NCBI RefSeq assembly: GCF_000719135.1
Contig: NZ_JOEK01000001.1
Coordinates: 816,244 to 880,243, forward strand
Origin: Streptomyces avicenniae
GTDB lineage: Bacteria; Actinomycetota; Actinomycetes; Streptomycetales; Streptomycetaceae
Reading direction: 5' to 3'
DNA length: 64,000 nt
This document shows, piece by piece, positions 19,812 through 27,518 of this stretch. Under the pieces are notes generated by a model. That model did no database searches. It was not told the DNA's origin and worked only from the letters and a program-made list of their open reading frames with translations. Numbering within the stretch: position 1 is the first letter of the stretch; every line of letters starts with the position of its first letter. The position numbers were made by a program, and so were the translations under genes.

Positions 19812-20456
19812 GTGCCCGCGCCCGACACACCCCGCAGGCCGTACGACGCGAGCCGCCGCCAGGAGGCGGCCCGCCGCAGCCGCACCGCCGTCCTCGCGGC
19901 CTGGCGTGACCTGCTGCTGCGCGACGGCTACCACGCCGTGACCGTCCGCGCCGTCGCCGACCGCGCGGGCGTCTCGGCCGAGACCGTCCACAAGGCGTTC
20001 GGCGGCAAGGCGGGCCTGATGAAGACCCTGTGGGACGTCACGCTCGCCGGGGACGACGAACCCGTCCCCATGGCCGCCCGCCCCGCGCTCCAGGAGGTCC
20101 TGCGCACCCGCGACCCGCGGCGCAAGCTCCGGCTCTACGCCGCGTTCGTGCGCGACGTCCACGAACGGCTCGCCCCGCTCTTCCTCTTCATGAGCCAGGC
20201 GGGCCCCGAGGCGGCGCGCGTCCTCGCCGCGGGGGAGGCCGAACGGCTGGCGGGCGTCACCGCGTTCGTCACCCACCTCGCCGACGAGGGGCTGCTGCGC
20301 GCCGGGACGGACACGGCGCGCACGGCGGACGCCTGCTGGGCCCTCACGGGCCCGCAGCTCCACCAGCAGCTGACGAAGGAACGCGGCTGGCCCCCGGCGG
20401 CGTACGAGGACTGGCTCACCACCACCCTGACGACGACCCTGCCCCTGGCGCCGTGA
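19812..20456 (+). CDS. TetR-family transcriptional regulator
   Basis: This 214-residue protein has an N-terminal TetR helix-turn-helix (RTAVLAAWRDLLLRDGYHAVTVRAVADRAGVSAETVHKAFGGKAGLMKTLWD, residues about 26-77) and a helical ligand domain. The inducer is unknown. The GTG at 19812 has GGGGAG at a good distance. The 28-base operator immediately upstream suggests it represses itself and the divergent hydrolase, which may degrade or modify the inducer. Confidence 0.85.
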   Translation: MPAPDTPRRPYDASRRQEAARRSRTAVLAAWRDLLLRDGYHAVTVRAVADRAGVSAETVHKAFGGKAGLMKTLWDVTLAGDDEPVPMAARPALQEVLRTRDPRRKLRLYAAFVRDVHERLAPLFLFMSQAGPEAARVLAAGEAERLAGVTAFVTHLADEGLLRAGTDTARTADACWALTGPQLHQQLTKERGWPPAAYEDWLTTTLTTTLPLAP

Positions 20457-20478
20457 CCCGCCGCCCGGCCGGGGCGCG

Positions 20479-21126
20479 TCAGCGCGTCCGCGCCGGGGCG
20501 GACATCAGCGCGGCGACGGCGGCCGGTGTCCAGTGTCCCGCCGCGCCGGGGCAGCTGGCGAGGTAGGCGGCGATCTCGTCCTCGCGCCAGGCCCCGGACT
20601 CCGCGAGACCGGCCGCCAGATGGCGCAGGTAGGGCGCGGACGGCGGGCGGAGTCGCACGTCAGTCATGCGCCAGGGGGCGGTGAACGTGAGGACGGGCAG
20701 CCCGTCGAGTGCCCCGAGACGGACCAGCGTCTCGTACCTGCCAGGACCGAGCCGCGCGCGGCCGGTGGTCAGCACGGCGGTCAGATCCAGGTCGGCCCCC
20801 GGCGTGCGGTACATCTCCTGCGCGGCGATGTCGGCGAACTGCTCCGTCGTCACGAGGTGGGCGAGGCACCATGCCGTGCCCTCCGCCTCCGGGTCGTAGA
20901 AGCCCCTGCCGCCCGTCCACACGGGCGACTCGGTCGCGAAGTAGACGCTGCCCGGCACCACGACGGCGGCCGAACGTCCGGGCAGCGCCCTGTCCCGGCA
21001 CCCCGGATACACGCGCCGCGCACCGGAGGGCGCGCCGCCGACGATGTAGTGCCTCAGCCGGGAGGCGTGCATGTTGGAGCCGTACGACGCGTACCAGACG
21101 TGCGACGGCGGAACGACGTCGGCCAT
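20479..21126 (-). CDS. Gamma-glutamylcyclotransferase-like protein
   Basis: This 215-residue protein begins with WYASYGSNMHASRLRHYI, the YGSNM signature of the GGCT/AIG2-like fold that binds gamma-glutamyl groups. The catalytic Glu is probably in PEAEGTAWCLAH. The substrate cannot be told from sequence; gamma-glutamyl peptides or a secondary metabolite are possible. The ATG at 21126 was chosen because GGAGG lies eight bases upstream; the longer reading frame has no such site. It is convergent with the TetR gene. Confidence 0.6.
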   Translation of the reverse strand: MADVVPPSHVWYASYGSNMHASRLRHYIVGGAPSGARRVYPGCRDRALPGRSAAVVVPGSVYFATESPVWTGGRGFYDPEAEGTAWCLAHLVTTEQFADIAAQEMYRTPGADLDLTAVLTTGRARLGPGRYETLVRLGALDGLPVLTFTAPWRMTDVRLRPPSAPYLRHLAAGLAESGAWREDEIAAYLASCPGAAGHWTPAAVAALMSAPARTR

Positions 21127-21238
21127 GCCCGCTTCCTCCCGTTCAGGAACGATGGAAGGCCCCGGTGCGGGCCCGCTGGGATACGTGGTGGCGCACTGGT
21201 CGAGGTGCGCCACCGAGCGAACGAACCGATGAAGCCGT

Positions 21239-21388
21239 TTACGGTCGCATCACACTGTGCAGCAAGGCAACCACTGCGGTACTCACGACCATCGCCGCTC
21301 CTGCTTGCGGGTCCTTGTAGGCCACATAGCCCGCGAATGCTCCTGCCATCAGCAACACGATGGCGCTCAGGTTCCCTTGGTGGTCCAA
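21239..21388 (-). CDS. 49-residue membrane protein with a TTG start
   Basis: A short reading frame opens with TTG seven bases after GAGGAGGAG and runs to TAA. It encodes two hydrophobic segments, LSAIVLLMAGAFAGYVAY and AGAAMVVSTAVVALLHSV, joined by KDPQ, which gives a helical hairpin. Strong hydrophobic patterning, the excellent ribosome site and good Streptomyces-like third positions support it. I do not know a function. It lies downstream of a tRNA cluster, on the same strand. Confidence 0.6.
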   Translation of the reverse strand: MDHQGNLSAIVLLMAGAFAGYVAYKDPQAGAAMVVSTAVVALLHSVMRP

Positions 21389-21605
21389 GGTGAGACTCCT
21401 CCTCGGTGGCTCAGGGGCACGCTGCGTGGACGACTTGGCGGAAGCGCACGGCGGGCCCCACTGCCCATCGCTGTTGCGATGAGCCCTCTACCTGTAGGGG
21501 GAAGGGCTCTGGTGTGCTGGGGCTCTGCCCGGGCAGTGGCGGAGAAGAAGTGCTCGAACTCTTGTGCCATGGGGCATACGGCAGAGGAGCATCTCGGGAT
21601 ATCGA

Positions 21606-21650
21606 CGACGAAACGGCCTCAGTAAGCAGCTCACTGAGGCCGTTTCGTCG
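21606..21650 (-). terminator. Terminator of the tRNA Glu-Asp-Phe cluster
   Basis: A perfect 18-bp stem (21606-21623 with 21633-21650) with a nine-base loop lies 14 bases beyond the 3' end of tRNA-Phe. Between it and the small membrane gene (21389-21605) I see only a minor six-bp hairpin near 21464. Confidence 0.85.
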
Positions 21651-21663
21651 AACGAAGAGAAGG

Positions 21664-21737
21664 TGGCTGGGGCCGGGGTCGAACCGGCGACCTTCCGCTT
21701 TTCAGGCGGACGCTCGTACCAACTGAGCTACCCAGCC
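21664..21737 (-). tRNA. tRNA-Phe (GAA)
   Basis: On the minus strand the acceptor stem opens GGCTGGG, the anticodon stem TCCGC/GCGGA holds loop CTGAAAA (anticodon GAA), and the T-loop is GGTTCGACC, with discriminator A. It is the last gene of a three-tRNA transcription unit; only four bases separate it from tRNA-Asp. Confidence 0.95.
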
Positions 21738-21741
21738 ACAG

Positions 21742-21816
21742 CGGTCCTGACGGGATTTGAACCCGCGGCCTCCACCTTGACAGGGTGGCGAGCACTCCAA
21801 ACTGCTCCACAGGACC
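21742..21816 (-). tRNA. tRNA-Asp (GTC), copy 2
   Basis: The sequence is identical to the copy at 13693-13767 except for one D-arm base. The anticodon loop is CTGTCAA. It is the middle gene of the Glu-Asp-Phe cluster. Confidence 0.95.
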
Positions 21817-21842
21817 TTGCTGTGCGACACCGAGGTGACGCG

Positions 21843-21915
21843 TACCCCCGACGGGATTCGAACCCGCGCTACCGCCTTGAAAGGGCGGCGTCCTGGGCCA
21901 CTAGACGACGGGGGC
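21843..21915 (-). tRNA. tRNA-Glu (TTC)
   Basis: On the minus strand the acceptor stem opens GCCCCCG, the anticodon stem CCGCC/GGCGG holds loop CTTTCAA (anticodon TTC), and the T-loop is GGTTCGAAT. The first acceptor pair is G-U and the discriminator is A. It is the first gene of the cluster. Confidence 0.95.
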
Positions 21916-22050
21916 CCGGCGGCCCGCCTCGGCACCGTGTGATGCCGTCGGGGACGTGTGAAGCATAGGGGATGCCGGGACCGATCGCCAAAACGGTTCC
22001 GTCCGGCGCCGTTCTGGCCGTCCGGCAGGTCGCGCGGCGAGAATGGCCGG

Positions 22051-22419
22051 GTGCTGGAGATGACACGCGAGGAGTTCGAGGAGCTGGTCGGCGAGGCCCT
22101 GGACCGGGTGCCGCCGGAGCTGACACGGCTGATGGACAACGTCGCGGTGTTCGTCGAGGACGAGCCGCCCGCCGACGCGGACGACCCCGAGCTGCTCGGG
22201 CTCTACGAGGGCGTGCCGCTCACCGAACGCGGCGAGTGGTACGCGGGCGCCCTGCCGGACCGGATCTCCGTCTTCATGGGCCCGACGCTCCGGATGTGCG
22301 AGCGGGAGGGGGGCGGTCGCGACCTGGTGGTCGAGGAGGTCGAGATCACCGTCGTGCACGAGATCGCGCACCACTTCGGCATCGACGACGACCGGCTGCA
22401 CGCACTCGGGTACGGCTGA
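22051..22419 (+). CDS. Zincin-like metallopeptidase family protein
   Basis: This 122-residue protein ends with VVHEIAHHFGIDDDRLHALGYG, an HExxH zinc motif typical of the small actinobacterial metallopeptidase family (TTHA0227-like). The N-terminus MTREEFEELVGEALDRVPPEL is also characteristic. The substrate is unknown. The GTG at 22051 follows family precedent; an ATG at 22060 is the alternative. Confidence 0.85.
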   Translation: MLEMTREEFEELVGEALDRVPPELTRLMDNVAVFVEDEPPADADDPELLGLYEGVPLTERGEWYAGALPDRISVFMGPTLRMCEREGGGRDLVVEEVEITVVHEIAHHFGIDDDRLHALGYG

Positions 22420-22496
22420 CGCGTGTCCTGCCCGGTGGCGCGGGAGTTGAACGGGGGAAGCCCGCCCCGCCGTACGTCACCCGGAGGTCCGCCCCC

Positions 22497-23087
22497 GTGC
22501 CCCACCGCCGTCACCGTCGCCCCGGACCCGCCGCCCTGGCGGGGGTGGCCGCCCTCGCCGCCGTCGCGTTGACGGGCTGCGTCACCGTGGACCCGGAGAA
22601 GACCGCCCAGCAGAGCGAGCCCGACGGCGGCGGGCACGGCGCCGCGGACGCGGACGCCCGGCAGGGTCCTGACGGCGCGCCGCCAGGACCCGGTGGCGCC
22701 ACGGACGCCGACGGCCCCGAGCCCAGCGGCGGGCGCGCCGAGGACGCGGCGGATCTCGGCCGCGGCGGCGACGGCGACGGCAGGCGTGCCGACCGGAGCG
22801 GCGACGGCGACCCCGCCGCGCCCGCCGACGAGTCGGCGGCCCCGTCCCGCCCCACGCCCCGTCCCGACACCCCCCGCGCCCCGGCGCCGCCGCACGGTCC
22901 CGGCGCGCCGGTGCCCGTGCCCGAGGCGCCGCACCCCGAGCCACCAGGCCCGGAACCCGCCGACCCCGACCCCGAGCCGGGGACGGAGGAGCCGCCGCCC
23001 CCGGCGCCCGACCCCGAGCCGGGGACGGAGCCCCCGCAGGAGCCCGCGCCCGTCCCCGAGGAGCCCGCACCCGGGGGGACGAGCTGA
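22497..23087 (+). CDS. Proline-rich lipoprotein of unknown function
   Basis: This 196-residue protein starts with a basic, then hydrophobic signal ending in ALTGC, so Cys28 should be lipidated and the protein anchored outside the membrane. The mature part is low-complexity: Gly/Asp/Ala-rich up to about 130, then Pro/Glu repeats (PDPEPGTEE and PDPEPGTEP). No folded domain is visible. GGAGG precedes the GTG. It may be a surface or wall-spanning linker, but the low complexity leaves some doubt that it is a real gene. Confidence 0.55.
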   Translation: MPHRRHRRPGPAALAGVAALAAVALTGCVTVDPEKTAQQSEPDGGGHGAADADARQGPDGAPPGPGGATDADGPEPSGGRAEDAADLGRGGDGDGRRADRSGDGDPAAPADESAAPSRPTPRPDTPRAPAPPHGPGAPVPVPEAPHPEPPGPEPADPDPEPGTEEPPPPAPDPEPGTEPPQEPAPVPEEPAPGGTS

Positions 23088-23092
23088 CCCGT

Positions 23093-23122
23093 TTGCGTAT
23101 CACCGCGCCGCGTGCGTATGCT
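23093..23122 (+). promoter_or_regulatory. Predicted housekeeping promoter of the DEAD-box helicase gene
   Basis: TTGCGT (23093-23098) and TATGCT (23117-23122) are 18 bases apart. A start just after would give a leader of about 150 bases before the ATG at 23281, in which no gene is visible. Confidence 0.45.
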
Positions 23123-23280
23123 TGTAGATCGTTTGATCCCACTTGCCCGGCGCCCCGAAGCAGCGCGCCGTGTGGCGCGTTCCTCACCTCGCCGTGGCTG
23201 ATCGCATACAGGCGGTCAAGAGCACCTACGGAGCACAGGCGCGTGCCGACCCCACAAACTCCGGAAGGTTCTCACTTCGC

Positions 23281-25200
23281 ATGACCGTGACCACGCCTGA
23301 GGTTCTTCTTCCGCTGGAGGACGAGCCCACCATGACGTTCGCCGATCTGGGCCTGCCCCCGGACATCGTGCGGACGCTCGCAGAGCACGGCGTCACCACC
23401 CCGTTCCCCATCCAGGCCGCCACCATCCCGGACGCGCTGGCCGGACACGACATCCTCGGCCGCGGCCGTACCGGCTCCGGCAAGACGCTGAGCTTCGGCC
23501 TCCCGACCCTGGCCCGCCTCGCCGGTGCCAGGACCCGCGCCAAGCACCCGCGCGCCGTCATCCTGACCCCCACCCGCGAGCTGGCCATGCAGGTCGCCGA
23601 CGCGCTGGAGCCGTACGGGCACGTGCTCGGCCTCCGGCTCAAGGTGGTCTGCGGTGGCACCTCCATGGGCAACCAGATCTACGCCCTGGAGCGCGGCGTG
23701 GACATCCTGGTCGCCACCCCCGGCCGCCTCCGTGACGTGATCGGCCGCGGCGCCTGCTCGCTGGACGACGTCCAGGTGGCCGTGCTGGACGAGGCCGACC
23801 AGATGGCCGACCTGGGCTTCCTGCCCGAGGTCACCGAACTGCTCGACCAGGTGCCGCCCGGCGGCCAGCGGATGCTGTTCTCCGCGACGCTCGAACGCGA
23901 GATCGACACGCTGGTCAAGCGCTACCTGGTGGACCCCGTCAGCCACGAGGTGGACGCCGCCCAGGGCGCCGTCACCACCATGAGCCACCACGTGCTGATC
24001 GTGAAGCCGCGCGACAAGGCGCCGCTGACCGCGGCCATCGCGGCCCGCGACAGCCGCACCATCGTCTTCGTCCGTACGCAGCTCGGCGCCGACCGCGTCG
24101 CCGGGCAGCTGCGCGAGTCCGGTGTGCGCGCCGACGCCCTGCACGGCGGCATGACGCAGGGCGCCCGTACGCGGACGCTGGCGGACTTCAAGGACGGCCG
24201 TGTCAGCGTGCTGGTCGCGACCGACGTCGCCGCGCGCGGCATCCACGTGGACGGCATCGACCTGGTGCTGAACGTGGACCCGGCCGCTGACCACAAGGAC
24301 TACCTGCACCGCTCGGGCCGTACGGCGCGGGCGGGGCGCTCCGGCACCGTCGTGTCGCTGGCGCTGCCGCACCAGCGGCGGACGATCTTCCGCCTGATGG
24401 AGGACGCGGGCGTCGATGCGTCGCGTCACGTCATCGGGCGCGGCGACCTGTTCGACCCGGACGTCGCCGACATCATCGGCGCGCGGTCGCTGACCGAGGT
24501 CCAGGCCGAGGCGGCGACGGGCGCGGTGCAGCACGCCGAGCGCGAGGTCGCGCGGCTGGCGCGTGAGCTGGACCGGGCCAAGGAGCGCGCGGGCGAGCTG
24601 CTGGACGAGGCCGACCGGCTGACCGGCCGCGCGGCGCGTGAGCGCGGCGACGACCCGGCCGAGGCCATCGCCGCGGCTGCCGAGGTGCGGGCGCAGGCCC
24701 TGGCCGAGGCGGAGCGTGAGGCCGAGCTGGAGGCGCAGCGCGAGGCGCGGCGTGCCGAGAAGGCCGCGCGTGCCGAGGCGGCCCGTGAGGAGCGTGGCGA
24801 GCGCGGCGGTGACCGTGGCGGCTACCGCGGTGGCGCCGGTGGCGACCGCCGTCCTTACGGTGGCGGCGGCGGGCACGGTCGGCGTGAGGGCGACCGTGGC
24901 GGTTACCGCAGGGACGACCGGCGTGACGACCGGCGCGGAAGCGGCGACGACCGGCGTCCGTTCGCCCGCCGCGACGGCGAGCGGCGTGACACCGGCACCG
25001 GCACCGGTGGCGGCTACCGTCGCGACGACTCCGGTGGCGGCTACCGGCGTGACGCCGAGCGCCGTGACGGCGGCGGCTACCGCGGCGGCACCGGCGGCAC
25101 CGGCACCGGTGACCGCGGCGGCTACCGCGACCGTGACCGTGACGACCGCGGCGGTTTCGACCGTCGCGCCGAGAAGCCGCGCTGGAAGCGCAACGGCTGA
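23281..25200 (+). CDS. DEAD-box RNA helicase with RGG-rich tail
   Basis: This 639-residue helicase has a Q motif (TPFPIQAATIPDAL), GRTGSGKT, PTRELAMQ, LDEADQ, SATLEREID and HRSGRTARAGRSG. After the helicase core (to about residue 380) come a coiled Glu/Arg/Ala-rich stretch (about 420-505) and a tail of about 130 residues with Gly-Gly-Tyr-Arg and Arg-Asp-Asp repeats, which should bind RNA without sequence preference. Such enzymes act in ribosome assembly, RNA decay and cold adaptation. The ATG at 23281 is used; the ATG at 23332 is possible because it has GGAGGA closer by. Confidence 0.93.
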   Translation: MTVTTPEVLLPLEDEPTMTFADLGLPPDIVRTLAEHGVTTPFPIQAATIPDALAGHDILGRGRTGSGKTLSFGLPTLARLAGARTRAKHPRAVILTPTRELAMQVADALEPYGHVLGLRLKVVCGGTSMGNQIYALERGVDILVATPGRLRDVIGRGACSLDDVQVAVLDEADQMADLGFLPEVTELLDQVPPGGQRMLFSATLEREIDTLVKRYLVDPVSHEVDAAQGAVTTMSHHVLIVKPRDKAPLTAAIAARDSRTIVFVRTQLGADRVAGQLRESGVRADALHGGMTQGARTRTLADFKDGRVSVLVATDVAARGIHVDGIDLVLNVDPAADHKDYLHRSGRTARAGRSGTVVSLALPHQRRTIFRLMEDAGVDASRHVIGRGDLFDPDVADIIGARSLTEVQAEAATGAVQHAEREVARLARELDRAKERAGELLDEADRLTGRAARERGDDPAEAIAAAAEVRAQALAEAEREAELEAQREARRAEKAARAEAAREERGERGGDRGGYRGGAGGDRRPYGGGGGHGRREGDRGGYRRDDRRDDRRGSGDDRRPFARRDGERRDTGTGTGGGYRRDDSGGGYRRDAERRDGGGYRGGTGGTGTGDRGGYRDRDRDDRGGFDRRAEKPRWKRNG

Positions 25201-25248
25201 CCGTATGCCTTCGAGCGCGGCCCCGCCCCCGGGCTATGCTTCCCCTGA

Positions 25249-25321
25249 GGGCCGTTAGCTCAATTGGCAGAGCAGTGGACTTTTAATCCATTGGTTGTGG
25301 GTTCGAGTCCCACACGGCCTA
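25249..25321 (+). tRNA. tRNA-Lys (TTT)
   Basis: The acceptor stem opens GGGCCGT, the anticodon stem GTGGA/TCCAT holds loop CTTTTAA (anticodon TTT), and the T-loop is GGTTCGAGT, with discriminator A. The first acceptor pair is G-U. It marks the left edge of an accessory block; tRNA-Lys genes are frequent integration sites, but no integrase or repeated 3' end is visible here. Confidence 0.95.
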
Positions 25322-25362
25322 CGGCGGAAAGGTCCCTGGCAAAGGGGCCGCTGACCTGTGGG

Positions 25363-25396
25363 GGTGCCCCGGTCGTCTCACGACGACCGGGGCACC
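25363..25396 (+). terminator. Terminator after tRNA-Lys
   Basis: Fifteen perfectly paired bases (25363-25377 with 25382-25396) enclose a TCAC loop, 41 bases after the tRNA. Confidence 0.85.
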
Positions 25397-25485
25397 GTCG
25401 TGTCGGGGGCCGTGTCCGGGCGGCCGTGCCTGCGACGAGGGCGGCGGCTTCGTCCCCCGGCCCGTACGAGAGGGGGTGAGGTAAC

Positions 25486-26799
25486 TTGGCGCGTGTGACG
25501 GAACAGGGAATCTCCGAGGTTCGCTTGACCGCGTTCAAGAGCTTCCGGGACCAGGTCCTGCCCCTGTCCTCGCTGACCACCCTCATCGGCCGCAACAGCA
25601 GCGGGAAGTCGAACGCTCTCGACGGACTTGAGGTCCTCTCGCGGCTCGCCCGCGGCGAGGACATCACGGAGGCCCTGGAGAGCCGTCGTGGACCGGAGGG
25701 CGCCGTACGCGGTGGTCTGGCCGGGTGCGTCCCCCACGGCTCCGACCGTTTCTCGCTGGGATGCAGTGTGCGGACGCCCCGGGGGCCGATCCGTCTCGAC
25801 GTGACCGTCCAGGTCGAGCCCGAGGTGCAGATCATCGCCGAGAGTCTCTCCGGGCCCACGGTGAAAGGGCCTCAGCAGCTGTTGCAGAGCGGCGAGGCGA
25901 ACCCTCAGGTGGGTGACCTCTGGGCGACCTGGCACAACGGGAAGAGAGGCCGCGACCCGAGTGTGCGGTTCCGCGGTTCCCGTCTTCTCACCTCCCAGCT
26001 TCCGCTCCGCGTCGTGCCGGAGACCGAGAGCGGGAAGGACGCCGTCCGGTGTGCCGAGACCATGATCGCGACGCTCGGCGGTGTCTTCCACCTCGATCCC
26101 GTCCCTCACCTGATGCGCCAGTACGTGCCCTCCCGCGACAGCAATCTGCGGCGCACCGCGGAGAATCTGTCGGCCGCGGTGGGAAGCGTCCAGCGGACGG
26201 ACGTGGCGCTCTTCCGCCGTCTGATCGACCTGCTCCGGGGGCTCGCCGACCACGACATCGAGACGCTGGCGGTGACCCGTTCCGAACTCGGCGACGTCAT
26301 GCTCGCGTTGGACGAGGGCCGGCTCGGCCTCACCCCGGCCCGCGAGATGAGCGACGGGATGCTGCGCTTCCTCGCCATCGCCACCTCGCTGCTCACCGGC
26401 GGTGGCGGCCTGGACCTGGGCCCCTCGAACGCCGAGCGGGCCGAGCAGTCCCTGATGCTGGTGATCGAGGAACTGGAGAACGGCCTGCATCCGTCACAGG
26501 CGTCCGAAGTCCTCGAACTGGTGCGGCAGGCGGGCGCGGAGAACGACACCCAGGTGCTGATCACCACGCACAGCCCGGCGCTCCTGTCGGCGCTGGCCGC
26601 GGAGGACCACGAAGGTGTCGTGGTCTGCCGACGTGAACGCGCGTCGGGCACGAGTCGGCTCACGCGTCTGACCGAGCTCGACGGATACCCCGCAGCCATG
26701 GCGGCGGGCTCACTCGGAGACGTCGTGACGCAGGGGCGGCTGAACGACCGCCGGGAAGGTGATTACACCGAGTTCAACCGGCTGCTCGGGATCGGGTGA
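25486..26799 (+). CDS. ABC-type AAA ATPase (AAA_15/21, OLD-like), partner of a PIN-like nuclease
   Basis: This 437-residue ATPase opens with ISEVRLTAFKSFRDQVLPL and the Walker A motif GRNSSGKS (residues 35-42). An ABC-signature-like MSDGMLRFLAIAT, the Walker B LMLVIEELENGLHPSQ and a switch histidine in LITTHSPALLSAL follow. This is the SMC/RecF-like architecture of defence ATPases. There is no C-terminal TOPRIM domain; the nuclease function seems to lie in the next gene, which starts three bases after this stop. A TTG start at 25486 follows GAGGTAAC, and a GTG at 25495 is the alternative. Base composition is a little lower in GC than the neighbours. Confidence 0.8.
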   Translation: MARVTEQGISEVRLTAFKSFRDQVLPLSSLTTLIGRNSSGKSNALDGLEVLSRLARGEDITEALESRRGPEGAVRGGLAGCVPHGSDRFSLGCSVRTPRGPIRLDVTVQVEPEVQIIAESLSGPTVKGPQQLLQSGEANPQVGDLWATWHNGKRGRDPSVRFRGSRLLTSQLPLRVVPETESGKDAVRCAETMIATLGGVFHLDPVPHLMRQYVPSRDSNLRRTAENLSAAVGSVQRTDVALFRRLIDLLRGLADHDIETLAVTRSELGDVMLALDEGRLGLTPAREMSDGMLRFLAIATSLLTGGGGLDLGPSNAERAEQSLMLVIEELENGLHPSQASEVLELVRQAGAENDTQVLITTHSPALLSALAAEDHEGVVVCRRERASGTSRLTRLTELDGYPAAMAAGSLGDVVTQGRLNDRREGDYTEFNRLLGIG

Positions 26800-26802
26800 G
26801 GC

Positions 26803-27276
26803 GTGGCACGCAGAGTGGAGTTCGTTGACACGTCGGTCCTGTGCAACCTCCTGGAGATCCCCGGCAAGTCCCAGCACCGTGACAAGGTCCAGGAACAGCT
26901 CAGGCAGAAGCTCGCCGCGCGGGACTGCGATCTGCTGCTGCCGATGACCGCGGTGATCGAGACGGGCAACCACATAGCCCAGCTCGCCGACGGCCGGGTG
27001 CGGCGGAGTTGTGCGGATCGCTTCGCCGCCGTGCTGCGCATGGTCGCGGACGGGAGGGCTCCCTGGGTGCTCAACGAGGTGGAGTGGGACGCCGGGCATC
27101 TCCGCCTGCTCGTCGAGGGCGGTCGTACCGGCAGCAGCCTCGTCGAGCACGCCTGCAACAGGCTCGGTTGCGGTGACCTGAACATTCTTGTCGAGCGCGA
27201 CCGTTACCTCGCCCGCACCTCCGGAGTGCAGGCCGCCATCTGGACGCTGGACGAGTTGCTGTCCTCCTACGCGTAG
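26803..27276 (+). CDS. PIN-like nuclease, effector candidate of the ATPase pair
   Basis: This 157-residue protein starts RRVEFVDTSVLCNLLE, a PIN-type first strand with Asp9, followed by Glu53 in LLPMTAVIETGNH and Asp125 in GCGDLNILVERD. This spacing of acidic residues fits a metal-dependent PIN RNase of the VapC superfamily. Three bases separate it from the ATPase stop, so the two are co-translated. Unlike VapC, its partner is an ATPase rather than a small antitoxin. Inference: the ATPase senses an invader and licenses the nuclease. Confidence 0.7.
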   Translation: MARRVEFVDTSVLCNLLEIPGKSQHRDKVQEQLRQKLAARDCDLLLPMTAVIETGNHIAQLADGRVRRSCADRFAAVLRMVADGRAPWVLNEVEWDAGHLRLLVEGGRTGSSLVEHACNRLGCGDLNILVERDRYLARTSGVQAAIWTLDELLSSYA

Positions 27277-27518
27277 TCAGGCCGTGGGTGCGGTGGGCAG
27301 CTACGGCCGACCGGCCGATCGGCCTGACGGCGTCGGGCCTGCCGGGGTGCTTCGGACCGGCAACGCCCGCTTGTCGCAGGTCGAGTTGGTGTTCGGGTGG
27401 GGTGCGTGTGGCCGAGGGGGGCGGTCGCCGGTCGTTAGACTCGGGCCACCCACCGGTTGCCGTCCGGGCCGGTCCCGGGGCTCGGCAGGCGGGCCGCCCA
27501 CGTGGAGGAAAACCCTCA

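Noticed and set aside
21367..21570. 67-residue frame on the minus strand between tRNA-Phe and the small membrane gene
   Set aside because: It lacks a ribosome site and overlaps the well-supported start region of the 49-residue gene.
27277..27518. T-box riboswitch before the glycyl-tRNA synthetase gene
   Set aside because: The conserved T-box bulge sequence and specifier stem could not be found.
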